Below are positions 8,543 through 16,824 of a stretch of 64,000 bases of DNA, one piece after another (the first letter of the stretch is position 1; every line of letters begins with the position of its first letter). Below the pieces are notes generated by a model. The model made no database searches, was not told the DNA's origin, and saw only the letters and a program-made list of their open reading frames with translations. The translations under genes and the position numbers were made by a program. Origin of the DNA: JADFQT01 sp965216025 (GTDB taxonomy: Bacteria > Chloroflexota > Dehalococcoidia > Lucifugimonadales > UBA3495); the NCBI GenBank assembly GCA_965216025.1, contig CBDCEX010000012.1:230592-294591 (forward strand), read 5' to 3'.

Positions 8543-9973
8543 GTAACTGTTCAGACTTGATGAGGTGAATTGGCTCAAAGCCGTTGGAAAAACGCTGGCA
8601 TGGCCGGGGGAGTTGTGGCATACCAGGGAGGTGGACACTGAACTAGACCTGAACGCGGCGAGTCGCGAAACTCTGCTGGAGATAATTGCCGGCCAGCGGG
8701 CAGTCATTGCCGATTTGCAAAGGCGGATTGGGGTTCTGGAATCCCGTCCCAACCGGCGCGGGTCGTCAGGGATGCCGGGTAATCAGCCGCACTCCAGCCG
8801 GCAAGTGCCGGAGAAAAAGGAGCCCAGAAAGCCGCGCCGCCATGGCTTCGCCCGCCAGCGCATGACTCCTACCCGGCGGGTGGAGCATGCCGTGGCGGTC
8901 TGTCCCGACTGCGGGACTCACCTGAACGGCGGATGGGTACAGCGAACTCGGGAAGTCATTGAGCTACCGGTGGCTCCGGTAGAAGTGACCGAGCACGCCC
9001 TGGTAGCCCGCATCTGTCCGGTATGCCAGCGGCGCCGGCTGCCCAAAGAGGCCCTGCAGGGGGTGGTTCTGGGCCAGCAGCGCCTGGGGGTCAATCTGGT
9101 AAGCCTGATGGTGACCCTGCGGGAGGAGGGACGGTTGCCCATAAGAATCATCCAATGGTACCTGGAGACCGTCCATCAGTTGCACCTGAGTGTTGGTGCC
9201 ATCGTCCAGGCCGTCCATGGAGTAGCCCGTCAGGCTGAGACGGCGGTGCGAGAGGTGCTCGAGCAAGTCCGCGCCAGTCCCGTGGTGCAGGGCGACGAAA
9301 CCGGCTGGCGCCAGGACGGGAGCAACGGCTATGTTTGGACCTTCAGCACTCCCAGCGAACGATACTTCCTGCGTCGGGGTCGGGATAAGGGGGTGGTGGA
9401 TGAGGTGCTGGATTCCTCCTTCAGCGGAGTGTTGGTCAGTGATTTCTACGCCGCCTATAACCACTACCCGGGCCTGAAGCAACGGTGCTGGGCTCATCTG
9501 CTGCGGGATATCCATGACCTGAAAGGGTTGTACCCAGAAGGCGCTGGGCTGGCTCAGTGGGCCGAGGCGGTTCACCAGGTCTACACGGAGGCCAAGGCCG
9601 CGGTCCTTCCCCGAGCCCAGCCAGGCCATCGCACCCAGCTAATGCTGGAGGAGAAACTAATGGTCTTGGCGCGGCCTTTCCTTAAAGATCCCCTGGCGGT
9701 TCAGGCCAAGCTCTGCCGGCGCATGGAACGGTTCATCAAGGAACTGTTTGTCTTCGTGTCGGACCCAGCCGTGCCCTCAGACAACAACGCCGCCGAGCGG
9801 AGCCTGCGGCATCTGGTAACCAGTCGCAAGATCAGCGGCGGCACCCGCTCAGGGCAGGGCACCGACAGCAAGATGACCTTGGCATCCCTCTTTGGCACCT
9901 GGCGGGCCAGAGGTCTCAATCCCCTCCTGGAATGCCGCCGGTTGCTCGCTTCCCCTCAAATCTGAACACTTAC
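8543..9973 (+). mobile_element. IS66-family element, copy 1 (ISBst12-like, tnpC only)
   Basis: The element is 1431 bp, with imperfect terminal inverted repeats gtaactgttcagacttga (left) and, read inward, gtaagtgttcagatttga (right). It is flanked by 8-bp duplications gacagtaa. Only the DDE transposase is encoded; tnpA and tnpB are absent, as in the ISBst12 subgroup. Confidence 0.92.
8565..9965 (+). CDS. tnpC: IS66-family transposase TnpC, copy 1
   Basis: This 466-residue transposase starts at GTG. An N-terminal coiled-coil/helical region (ETLLEIIAGQRAVIADLQRR) is followed by a zinc-finger with CPDCGTH and CPVCQRR. The DDE catalytic core has Asp in QGDETGW, Asp in SDFYAAYNHY and Glu in NNAAERSLR. 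It is nearly identical to the copies at 10004 and 42913 (for example Pro in GMPGNQ where the others have Ala), which indicates recent transposition. Confidence 0.95.
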   Translation: MNWLKAVGKTLAWPGELWHTREVDTELDLNAASRETLLEIIAGQRAVIADLQRRIGVLESRPNRRGSSGMPGNQPHSSRQVPEKKEPRKPRRHGFARQRMTPTRRVEHAVAVCPDCGTHLNGGWVQRTREVIELPVAPVEVTEHALVARICPVCQRRRLPKEALQGVVLGQQRLGVNLVSLMVTLREEGRLPIRIIQWYLETVHQLHLSVGAIVQAVHGVARQAETAVREVLEQVRASPVVQGDETGWRQDGSNGYVWTFSTPSERYFLRRGRDKGVVDEVLDSSFSGVLVSDFYAAYNHYPGLKQRCWAHLLRDIHDLKGLYPEGAGLAQWAEAVHQVYTEAKAAVLPRAQPGHRTQLMLEEKLMVLARPFLKDPLAVQAKLCRRMERFIKELFVFVSDPAVPSDNNAAERSLRHLVTSRKISGGTRSGQGTDSKMTLASLFGTWRARGLNPLLECRRLLASPQI

Positions 9974-9981
9974 GACAGTAA

Positions 9982-11412
9982 GTAACTGTTCAGACTTGAT
10001 GAGGTGAATTGGCTCAAAGCCGTTGGAAAAACGCTGGCATGGCCGGGGGAGTTGTGGCATACCAGGGAGGTGGACACTGAACTAGACCTGAACGCGGCGA
10101 GTCGCGAAACTCTGCTGGAGATAATTGCCGGCCAGCGGGCAGTCATTGCCGATTTGCAAAGGCGGATTGGGGTTCTGGAATCCCGTCCCAACCGGCGCGG
10201 GTCGTCGGGGATGGCGGGTAATCAGCCGCACTCCAGCCGGCAAGCGCCGGAGAAAAAGGAGCCCAGAAAGCCGCGCCGCCATGGCTTCGCCCGCCAGCGC
10301 ATGACTCCTACCCGGCGGGTGGAGCATGCCGTGGCGGTCTGTCCCGACTGCGGGACTCACCTGAACGGCGGATGGGTACAGCGAACTCGGGAAGTCATTG
10401 AGCTACCGGTGGCTCCGGTAGAAGTGACCGAGCACGCCCTGGTAGCCCGCATCTGTCCGGTATGCCAGCGGCGCCGGCTGCCCAAAGAGGCCCTGCAGGG
10501 GGTGGTTCTGGGCCAGCAGCGCCTGGGGGTCAATCTGGTAAGCCTGATGGTGACCCTGCGGGAGGAGGGACGGTTGCCCATAAGAATCATCCAATGGTAC
10601 CTGGAGACCGTCCATCAGTTGCACCTGAGTGTTGGTGCCATCGTCCAGGCCGTCCATGGAGTAGCCCGTCAGGCTGAGACGGCGGTGCGAGAGGTGCTCG
10701 AGCAAGTCCGCGCCAATCCCGTGGTGCAGGGCGACGAAACCGGCTGGCGCCAGGACGGGAGCAACGGCTATGTTTGGACCTTCAGCACTCCCAGCGAACG
10801 ATACTTCCTGCGTCGGGGTCGGGATAAGGGGGTGGTGGATGAGGTGCTGGATTCCTCCTTCAGCGGAGTGTTGGTCAGTGATTTCTACGCCGCCTATAAC
10901 CACTACCCGGTCCTGAAGCAACGGTGCTGGGCTCATCTGCTGCGGGATATCCATGACCTGAAAGGGTTGTACCCAGAAGACGCTGGGCTGGCTCAGTGGG
11001 CCGAGGCGGTTCACCAGGTCTACACGGAGGCCAAGGGCTCGGTCCTTCCCCGAGCCCAGCCAGGCCATCGCACCCAGCTAATGCTGGAGGAGAAACTAAT
11101 GGTCTTGGCACGGCCTTTCCTTAAAGATCCCCTGGCGGTTCAGGCCAAGCTCTGCCGGCGCATGGAACGGTTCATCAAGGAACTGTTTGTCTTCGTGTCG
11201 GACCCAGCCGTGCCCTCAGACAACAACGCCGCCGAGCGGAGCCTGCGGCATCTGGTAACCAGTCGCAAGATCAGCGGCGGCACCCGCTCAGGGCAGGGCA
11301 CCGACAGCAAGATGACCTTGGCATCCCTCTTTGGCACCTGGCGGGCCAGAGGTCTCAATCCCCTCCTGGAATGCCGCCGGTTGCTCACTTCCCCTCAAAT
11401 CTGAACAGTTTC
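9982..11412 (+). mobile_element. IS66-family element, copy 2 (direct tandem of copy 1)
   Basis: The element is 1431 bp, in the same orientation as copy 1 and separated from it only by the 8-bp duplication gacagtaa. The right end reads ctgaacagtttc instead of the cacttac end of copies 1 and 3, so the copies are not simple clones of each other. Confidence 0.92.
10004..11404 (+). CDS. tnpC: IS66-family transposase TnpC, copy 2
   Basis: This 466-residue DDE transposase has the same domain order as copy 1: helical N terminus, double CxxC zinc finger and DDE core. Differences from copy 1 are few, such as Asn for Ser in VRANPVV, Val for Gly in HYPVLKQ and GS for AA in EAKGSVLP. No disabling change is visible, so it may still be active. 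Confidence 0.95.
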   Translation: MNWLKAVGKTLAWPGELWHTREVDTELDLNAASRETLLEIIAGQRAVIADLQRRIGVLESRPNRRGSSGMAGNQPHSSRQAPEKKEPRKPRRHGFARQRMTPTRRVEHAVAVCPDCGTHLNGGWVQRTREVIELPVAPVEVTEHALVARICPVCQRRRLPKEALQGVVLGQQRLGVNLVSLMVTLREEGRLPIRIIQWYLETVHQLHLSVGAIVQAVHGVARQAETAVREVLEQVRANPVVQGDETGWRQDGSNGYVWTFSTPSERYFLRRGRDKGVVDEVLDSSFSGVLVSDFYAAYNHYPVLKQRCWAHLLRDIHDLKGLYPEDAGLAQWAEAVHQVYTEAKGSVLPRAQPGHRTQLMLEEKLMVLARPFLKDPLAVQAKLCRRMERFIKELFVFVSDPAVPSDNNAAERSLRHLVTSRKISGGTRSGQGTDSKMTLASLFGTWRARGLNPLLECRRLLTSPQI

Positions 11413-11423
11413 GACAGTAAGAC

Positions 11424-12695
11424 CAGGGCCTTTTCATTCTCCTGCCTGGTAGGTAAAGCCCATCATGTCGAAAGCTTCGCTGAGATGGGCATTGTGGCGG
11501 CGTAGGGCAGCGGCTACGTTGGAATGCCCAGCCCGACGTACCAAGCTGATGACCAGGTTCCGCAGGCCCGCCAGAACCTGAGGGGCGGCCCCAGTGCGCA
11601 CCTGAGAGCGGTCCTCGTCGAAGGTCACATCCCGTACCAGCGGAGGCGGTTCTCGATGCCCCAGTGCCCACGGGAAAGGCTCAACAATCGCCTGGCATCG
11701 GCATCAGTGGCTGGGAGACTGCTAATTGCATAGCTCACAGCCACCTGTTTCTTGCCCTTCACGACCCGCTGGCGCTCTAGCCGACACACCTGTTGCAGAT
11801 GCGGCCACGCTTCCCCGACCGTCCCAGCGCTGCCCACGTAGCCATTTAGCTCTGGGTCGGCCAAGGCCCACAACTCTCGCCGCTCCAGCCGCCCATGACG
11901 CCGCTTTACTGGAGTATCGGCCCAGACCGTCAGCTTGGCCCCGCGTGCTCGCCACTCCGCTGCTAGCCAGGGAGGTACGGTTGGCCCACCAGCCCTCTCA
12001 GTTCCTAGCAGGGGAAAAAGCCACCTCCAAGTCTCGGCGCAAGGTGGGCTGATTCTCTTTAACTGGCAGCAGATACTCTCCGCCGCCTGCCACAATCTGC
12101 TCACAGACTTTCCGTTGGGTCAGTAAGGCATCAGCTACTACTACCCGACCCTTCAGGGGTACCTGGCCCAATACTTCTTTGACCGCCGCCAATTCTTCCC
12201 CTTTGCCCGGCGCAGCTACCTGCGCCAGCACTGCCCCAGCGCGGCTAGCGTAGGCCGACACCAGATGGACCCCGGGTATCTCTTGGCCGTGGATCCCTCG
12301 CAAGGTTTTCCCGTCCAGGGACAGGGGGTCATCCGCCTCTACCCCGCTATTTGCCAGCCAGTTGCCGACTTCTGCCTCAAAGGCCGCCACGTCCAGGCCC
12401 TTGAACACCCGGTGGAGGGTGGCCACGCAGGGTGTCTTCTCCTGGCTGAACCCCAAAAGCTGCGCCGTAGCACCCCCTTGGTCCCGCCCCCATTGAGCTA
12501 TGGCGTATAAGCTGCGGGCGCCGCACAGCATGGCACAGGTGGCCAAGGCCAGGATCGCCCCCAAAGAGTGGCGTCGCCCTTGGCTACTCCGGAAGTCAGG
12601 CACCAAATCCAGCGTTTCTCTCAAAGTCATCATCCTTCCCTCCTGCTTAAACTGGTAATAATTTTATACTATTTTGAGAAAATGAAAAGGCACTG
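11424..12695 (-). mobile_element. ISAs1-family element A
   Basis: The element is 1272 bp, with terminal repeats cagggccttttcattct (left) and gaaaaggcactg (right). It has a perfect 10-bp target duplication acagtaagac at 11414-11423 and 12696-12705. It is almost identical to the element at 53879-55151, one base shorter. Confidence 0.92.
11434..12633 (-). pseudogene. ISAs1-family transposase with two frameshifts, copy A
   Basis: The first 211 residues (MMTLRETLDLVPDFR start, SLDGKTLRG and VVVADALLTQRKVCE motifs) run from 12633 to 11998. The frame then has to shift by +1 at a T5C4 run near 12011-12020 (minus strand) to continue as LLGTERAGGPTV. A second shift, caused by loss of a C near 11639, breaks HWGIENRL from VTFDEDRSQVR. 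The first shift is shared with copy C; the second is unique to this copy, so this one is probably inactive. Confidence 0.85.
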
Positions 12696-12705
12696 ACAGT
12701 AAGAC

Positions 12706-13936
12706 CAGGGCAATCGCGTCTTAACCAAGGAGCACTTTGAGTAGGTAATCCTCAACCCAGCCAGCTTTCAGCCGTTTACCTTGAAGTCCCCGTTTAAGGC
12801 TGGTCTCCTGCTTCAGCAAATTGAGGGCTATCTGGCGCAGGACTGCCAGGTTTTGAGGCCCACTATCCTTACGTACCCGGCTGTGATCTTCTCGAAAGGT
12901 AACATCCAAAGACCAGTGCAAGCTGTTTTCTATGCCCCAGTGTCGGCGGGTGACCTCCAACAAAGTCTGGGCAGGCCTGGCCAGACTGCTGATATAGTAG
13001 CGAGAGTGGACCGTGGTCCCGGTTGCCGTCTCCCGCTGAGCCGTGACCTTAACCACGGCGTTGAGGTTGGCCCACTGCTGCCGGTTTTGCAGATAGTCCA
13101 GGCAGTCCGGGTCCGTGATGACCCAGCATTGACGGGTTTCCAGGCGGCCGTGGCCCTTGTTCAGCGTGCGGGCGAAGTCATAGGGGACGCCCTCGAAGTC
13201 GTATTCCTCGGCGCCCTCGAAAAGGTCGCGAACGTCATCGTACAGCCGGCCTTGATTCTCCTTCACCGCCAGCAGATAGTCGGCCTGAGCCTCAATGATC
13301 TCCCGGGCTATCTCCCTCTGGCAGCCCATGGCGTCGATGGTGATGATGCAACCGGCGAGCTCCAGCAGCTGTAGCAACTTGGGGATGGCGGTGATTTCAT
13401 TGGACTTCTCGTCCACCTTGGTCTGGCCCAGCGCTAAGCCATGGGACGAGGCCCACACGTTGACCATGTGAATGGCCTTTTTGCCCAGGGTACGGTCGTG
13501 GGAGCGCCGTACCGTCTTGCCGTCGATGGCCACCACTTCGCCTTGGGTGACTTGGGCTACGGCTTGGACCCACTCCATGAAACAGCGTTGAAACTGCTCT
13601 GGGTCCAGGCGGGCGAAGACGTCGCCGAAGGTATCATGGGAAGGGATACCGTTGGGCAACTCCAGGAAGGACTTGAACCACTCCTCTTTACAGTTGCCGA
13701 AGAGCTCGATATCCACCCAAGAATCAGCGCCGCAGATGGTGGCACAAAGGGCAATGGTGACGATATCCAAGAGTTTGTGCCGCTTGGTACGATCAATCCT
13801 CGGGTCGTCCAACGCCGCGAAGTATTCGGCGATGGGTGCGCCTGTTGCCTGAACCATCACTACCCCTCCCTAGTTTCGTCATGATGATTACTGTTTTAAA
13901 CAAATTTAAGAAAGATAATAAGACGGGATTGCCCTG
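12706..13936 (-). mobile_element. ISAs1-family element B (distinct from A)
   Basis: The element is 1231 bp, with inverted repeats cagggcaatcgcgtctta and, inward from the other end, cagggcaatcccgtctta. It is flanked by the same 10-bp duplication acagtaagac at 12696-12705 and 13937-13946. Its left end abuts the duplication shared with element A. Confidence 0.92.
12721..13860 (-). CDS. ISAs1-family transposase, intact
   Basis: This 379-residue protein has full-length ISAs1 architecture: an N-terminal DDE_Tnp_1-associated domain (FAALDDPRIDRTKRHKLLDI), then IDGKTVRRSHD, TIDAMGCQREIA and YLLAVKENQGRLYDD, and a C-terminal RRHWGIENSLHWSLDVTFRE motif. It is only distantly related to elements A and C. 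No frameshift or stop is present, so this copy may be functional. Confidence 0.95.
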   Translation of the reverse strand: MMVQATGAPIAEYFAALDDPRIDRTKRHKLLDIVTIALCATICGADSWVDIELFGNCKEEWFKSFLELPNGIPSHDTFGDVFARLDPEQFQRCFMEWVQAVAQVTQGEVVAIDGKTVRRSHDRTLGKKAIHMVNVWASSHGLALGQTKVDEKSNEITAIPKLLQLLELAGCIITIDAMGCQREIAREIIEAQADYLLAVKENQGRLYDDVRDLFEGAEEYDFEGVPYDFARTLNKGHGRLETRQCWVITDPDCLDYLQNRQQWANLNAVVKVTAQRETATGTTVHSRYYISSLARPAQTLLEVTRRHWGIENSLHWSLDVTFREDHSRVRKDSGPQNLAVLRQIALNLLKQETSLKRGLQGKRLKAGWVEDYLLKVLLG

Positions 13937-13946
13937 ACAGTAAGAC

Positions 13947-14084
13947 AGGGTCTTTCCATTGTCATTGCGAGGGCCGCGGGCCCGAAGCAATCTCAAGAGG
14001 GGAAGCAGAGATTGCTTCGCTGAGTTTATCCTGAGCGGAGCCGAAGAGGTCGCAATGACAGTGAGGAGACTCTAAAAGCACTGG
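13947..14084. mobile_element. Candidate ISAs1-related MITE carrying a dispersed hairpin
   Basis: The segment starts cagggtctttccatt, similar to the ISAs1-A end cagggccttttcatt, and finishes aaaagcactg, similar to its other end. The left flank is acagtaagac and the right flank is acagtgaggc (8 of 10 matching), which could be an old duplication. The interior has nested inverted repeats (gtcattgcga / tcgcaatgac and gaagcaatct / agattgcttc). It fills most of the gap before 14177. Confidence 0.5.
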
Positions 14085-14176
14085 ACAGTGAGGCGGTGAG
14101 AGAGGGGGAAAAGAAAACCGGCAGGTTCTATTCCCGCCGGCCCAATGGCTAGTTCTGGAGTGGGTGTTAGGGGCGT

Positions 14177-14452
14177 TTAGGAGGCTTCATCCCCGGGGTA
14201 TAAAGTTCGGGCAAAGTGGCGGCCGCCATGGGATACCCGGCGGCGCTTGCCTCCCTCGAACTTGGGTACCGCCGGAGCGGCTATCGGCGCCACGCTGATG
14301 TCGTCCGGGTCAGTGAGGGGCTCCACTGTATCTTTGCTAAATCCGCACTGCATACAGGTGATGAAACGGCCGTATTGGTCGCTTTCTTCAAACAAATCCC
14401 CGGAGCAGCGGGGACACCTCTTGAACCAGAACATATAAGGATACCCTCTCAT
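14177..14452 (-). CDS. Small zinc-ribbon protein
   Basis: This protein has up to 91 residues. The N-terminal part holds CPRCSGDLFEESDQYGRF followed by CMQCG, a two-CxxC zinc ribbon. The remainder is low-complexity, with basic GGKRRR and a charged tail. An internal Met before FWFKRCPRC could be the true start. It has no operon partner. The role is unknown; nucleic-acid or protein binding is only suggested by the fold. Confidence 0.7.
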   Translation of the reverse strand: MRGYPYMFWFKRCPRCSGDLFEESDQYGRFITCMQCGFSKDTVEPLTDPDDISVAPIAAPAVPKFEGGKRRRVSHGGRHFARTLYPGDEAS

Positions 14453-15060
14453 TGCCCGGTAGCCACAGATGATTTCGTTCCCTTTTGGTGAATCGCTCCG
14501 GCGGGAAGTTACTGCCGGTCGGGCGATGGTCCAACGTGGCTACGGGCTTTCGTGCAACTGGGTATTCAATACGCCAGCTCCCCTAGCTGGCGTATTGAAC
14601 CTCCCAATCTGTTATAGCTATGTTATGGCAGGGGTAGGCTGGCTTGTAGAGGAGTGCCACCTATCACCAGATAGGTGGCACTCCTCAGCTAGGAAGGTAC
14701 AATTAGGGAAGAGACACGGGAACTAATTGAATTGGGGCAGAACGGTTCGTCGATTTCCTAGGGGCACTGGGGAATACCCCTCATTGGCGCCGGGCCGGGC
14801 GCCCGCCGCCTTACCATGTTGTGGATAGGGGAAGGGAGTAATTGGAACTTATACTTCAGCCCTGGCAGCTTCCCGATCAAAAACCTTCCGGACTTTTAAA
14901 GCCAAAGTATTGGGAAGGAAGGGTTTCTGGATAAACCGGATTTCTTGGGACGGATCTCCGGTGGGGAACAGCGCCGGAAAGGGCCCGAGTTCGCGGGAAA
15001 TCCGCTTTGCGGCGACCCAACTGCTTGCCTGCCATCGGCCACCCCGCTAGAATGGAGTAA
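14453..15060. other. Gene-free region with two perfect hairpins
   Basis: No convincing gene is seen. Arms at 14565-14579 and 14585-14599 form a 15-bp perfect stem with loop cccct. Arms at 14649-14664 and 14671-14686 form a 16-bp perfect stem with loop caccag. Neither is followed by a clear T run, so terminator function is not supported. Confidence 0.7.
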
Positions 15061-15068
15061 TAACGTTC

Positions 15069-15222
15069 CGGGGATTAGACTTGGACCGGGGATTAGACTT
15101 GGACCGGGGATTAGACTTGGACCGGGGATTAGACTTGGACCGGGGATTAGACTTGGACCGGGGATTAGACTTGGACCGGGGATTAGACTTGGACCGGGGA
15201 TTAGACTTGGACCGGGGATTAG
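15069..15222. repeat. 18-bp minisatellite, array 1 (8 full units)
   Basis: The unit cggggattagacttggac is repeated without visible variation. Translation gives GIRLGP, DRGLDL or, on the other strand, SNPRSK. The array runs straight into a copy of the 5' part of the downstream FMN-barrel gene. Confidence 0.95.
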
Positions 15223-15324
15223 CGTTGACCCCCAACCGGTTCTCGGAGGAATTCGGATACGCCTCCGGAAGGGCCGCCACCAAGGTCAAGGGCTACATGA
15301 CCGACTATGTCCAGGAGTTCACTT

Positions 15325-15391
15325 CGGGGATTAGACTTGGACCGGGGATTAGACTTGGACCGGGGATTAGACTTGGACCGGGGATTAGACG
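15325..15391. repeat. 18-bp minisatellite, array 2 (3 full units plus a partial)
   Basis: The same unit as array 1 reappears after a roughly 100-bp gene segment (15223-15322). It is followed by a second, imperfect copy of that segment (15408-15498) that leads into the gene. Confidence 0.93.
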
Positions 15392-15473
15392 GAGGAGTAG
15401 GGCAAGGCGTTGACCCCCCCGGTTCCGGAGGAATTCGGATACGCCTCCGGAAGGGCCGCCACCAAGGTGCTAC

Positions 15474-15950
15474 ATGACCGACTATGTCCAGGAGTTCAGC
15501 AACTCCCCCTTTACGGTGATGGCTTCCAGCGGGGAAGGCAACTGCGACGCCTCGCCCAAGGGAGGCAAGCCAGGATTCGTCAAGGTTCTGGATGACCGGC
15601 ATCTGCTGTTGCCCGACGTGGCTGGCAACCGGCTGTTCCAGTCCTACCAGAATGTGGATGCCAACCCTCACGTTGGACTGATCTTCTTTATTCCCGGGGT
15701 GAACGATACGGTGCGGGTGAACGGGCGGGTGACCATCGCGGATAAGGAGGAGCTGGAGCGAAGGGACGTGGAGGTTTCTCTTTACGAGATTGACGACCGT
15801 TCCATGCATTTGCAGGGGATAATTATTGAGGTGGAAGAGTCATACGGCCACTGTCCCCGGGCGCTGCACTTCTCCCACCTTTGGAACACCGAGGAGATTG
15901 CGGCCAACCAGGCCAAGCGCCCCATCTCCGAACGCAGCACCAATAGCTAG
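15474..15950 (+). CDS. Pyridoxamine 5'-phosphate oxidase-family (FMN-barrel) protein with rearranged 5' end
   Basis: From the ATG at 15474 the protein has 158 residues, with SPFTVMASSGEGNCDASPKG, PGFVKVLDDRHLLLPD and ANPHVGLIFFIPG, all typical of small PNPOx-like flavin-binding split barrels. Its native N terminus was probably longer, because a duplicated upstream segment encodes FGYASGRAATKVKGYMTDYVQ in frame. In the gene-proximal copy a 5-bp deletion breaks that reading. The 18-bp minisatellite lies between the two copies, so expression may be damaged. Confidence 0.8.
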   Translation: MTDYVQEFSNSPFTVMASSGEGNCDASPKGGKPGFVKVLDDRHLLLPDVAGNRLFQSYQNVDANPHVGLIFFIPGVNDTVRVNGRVTIADKEELERRDVEVSLYEIDDRSMHLQGIIIEVEESYGHCPRALHFSHLWNTEEIAANQAKRPISERSTNS

Positions 15951-15997
15951 CTGGTTGGAGGCTAAGGGGCAAGAGAAGAGGCGACTGGGGTGGCCAC

Positions 15998-16176
15998 CTA
16001 GAAGTCTGGCCGGAAAGCCATTGGCCGGCTTTCGTGCTACGCCAAGCAGACGTATTACAGTCTTATAAGGCATGGTAATGTATGCAATACGTTTCAATAA
16101 CCAACTATTACATCGATAATAGTCGCTAAGAAAACGACGACTTGGGGGGAATCGGGGTTTCCGGCCAGACTTCTAG
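15998..16176 (+). mobile_element. MITE family M1, copy 1
   Basis: A 171-bp body (16002-16172) has terminal inverted repeats aagtctggccggaaa / tttccggccagactt and is bounded by CTAG on both sides. It has no coding capacity. Copies 2 and 3 are at 25944-26121 and 29292-29469. Confidence 0.9.
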
Positions 16177-16535
16177 AGACGCATGGCCAGGCCACGGACC
16201 GGAACCAGCCGTCCGTTCAGCGGATCGGCGGCTAGGCGCAACCCTTCCAGCGTGTAGGCTCCCAGCAGCGGGGAAGACCCTTCATCGCCAAACACCACGA
16301 TGGTGGTTCGAGTTTCGCCGTCATAACGGACAATGGTTTCGGCCACATCACGCTCGATGATTTGGCCGCCGGCGATTTCGAACTCCCAGCGGGCCTGTAC
16401 CGGCACGCCCAGCCTTTGCAGCAACTCCCGCGGTACCCAGTTGAAGGACGCGCCGGTGTCCACTAGGGCGTTTACCGTCTCAAAGCGAATGCCCTGAGCG
16501 TCGCCTATCTCTATGTCTACACTAAAAGTTCCCAC
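16173..16535 (-). CDS. Retropepsin-like aspartyl protease-fold protein, 3' end altered by MITE
   Basis: This 120-residue protein has the single-domain aspartyl protease signature ALVDTGASFNWVP (catalytic Asp-Thr-Gly) and later FGDEGSSPLLGAYTLEGL, the second conserved Gly-rich element. It would act as a homodimer. The stop codon TAG lies inside the CTAG bordering the MITE, so the C terminus was set by that insertion. Past the MITE the frame resumes as VATPVASSLAP. It lies just downstream of a toxin-antitoxin pair on the same strand. Confidence 0.75.
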   Translation of the reverse strand: MGTFSVDIEIGDAQGIRFETVNALVDTGASFNWVPRELLQRLGVPVQARWEFEIAGGQIIERDVAETIVRYDGETRTTIVVFGDEGSSPLLGAYTLEGLRLAADPLNGRLVPVRGLAMRL

Positions 16536-16566
16536 GACCTCATGCTAGCGGGGCCGGTCGTGCAGG

Positions 16567-16824
16567 TCAAGGCCGGTCGAAAACATCGTGGGGACCCACC
16601 CGGCGCAGCAAATAGGTATCCCCGGCCAGCTGAAGTGTAAGCCGGTAATTGCGGGAGACCCGGACCTCCCAAATGTCTGCCGTGCCCTTTATTCTTTTCA
16701 ATCGCAGGGAAGGGTGACTGGGGTTAAGCAGTAAAAGAGCGAGCTGTTTTTCGACTCGTTCCTTTATCTCCTCCGGAAGCCCGGCGTAATCCCGGTCGAA
16801 GGGTCGGGTTGTCTGGAGTTTCAT
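16567..16824 (-). CDS. RelE/ParE-superfamily toxin
   Basis: This 85-residue protein, beginning MKLQTTRPFDRDYAGLPEEI, has the RelE-fold pattern: N-terminal helices with FDRDYAGL, a basic LKRIKGTADIWEVRVSRNYRL segment and a final RRVGPHDVFDRP. It probably cleaves mRNA. It is encoded directly after the AbrB-like antitoxin, with stop and start adjacent (TAA ATG), so the two are translationally coupled. Confidence 0.85.
   Translation of the reverse strand: MKLQTTRPFDRDYAGLPEEIKERVEKQLALLLLNPSHPSLRLKRIKGTADIWEVRVSRNYRLTLQLAGDTYLLRRVGPHDVFDRP

Larger units (their letters stand above)
8535..13946. other. Stack of four IS elements on one 11-bp target
   Basis: The target gacagtaagac has received two IS66 copies in tandem and two ISAs1 elements. 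The 8-bp duplication gacagtaa is present at 8535-8542, 9974-9981 and 11413-11420. The 10-bp duplication acagtaagac is present at 11414-11423, 12696-12705 and 13937-13946. Removing all elements rejoins gcct-gacagtaagac-aggg. Confidence 0.9.

Noticed and set aside
14565..14686. Two perfect hairpins as rho-independent terminators
   Set aside because: Neither has a following T run on either strand.
14945..15334. Open frame encoding GIRLGP repeats as a possible repeat protein
   Set aside because: It arises from the 18-bp minisatellite, which is open in several frames on both strands; no start signal or conserved flank supports it.
15069..15391. CRISPR array
   Set aside because: The 18-bp units are head-to-tail with no spacers and no cas genes are present.
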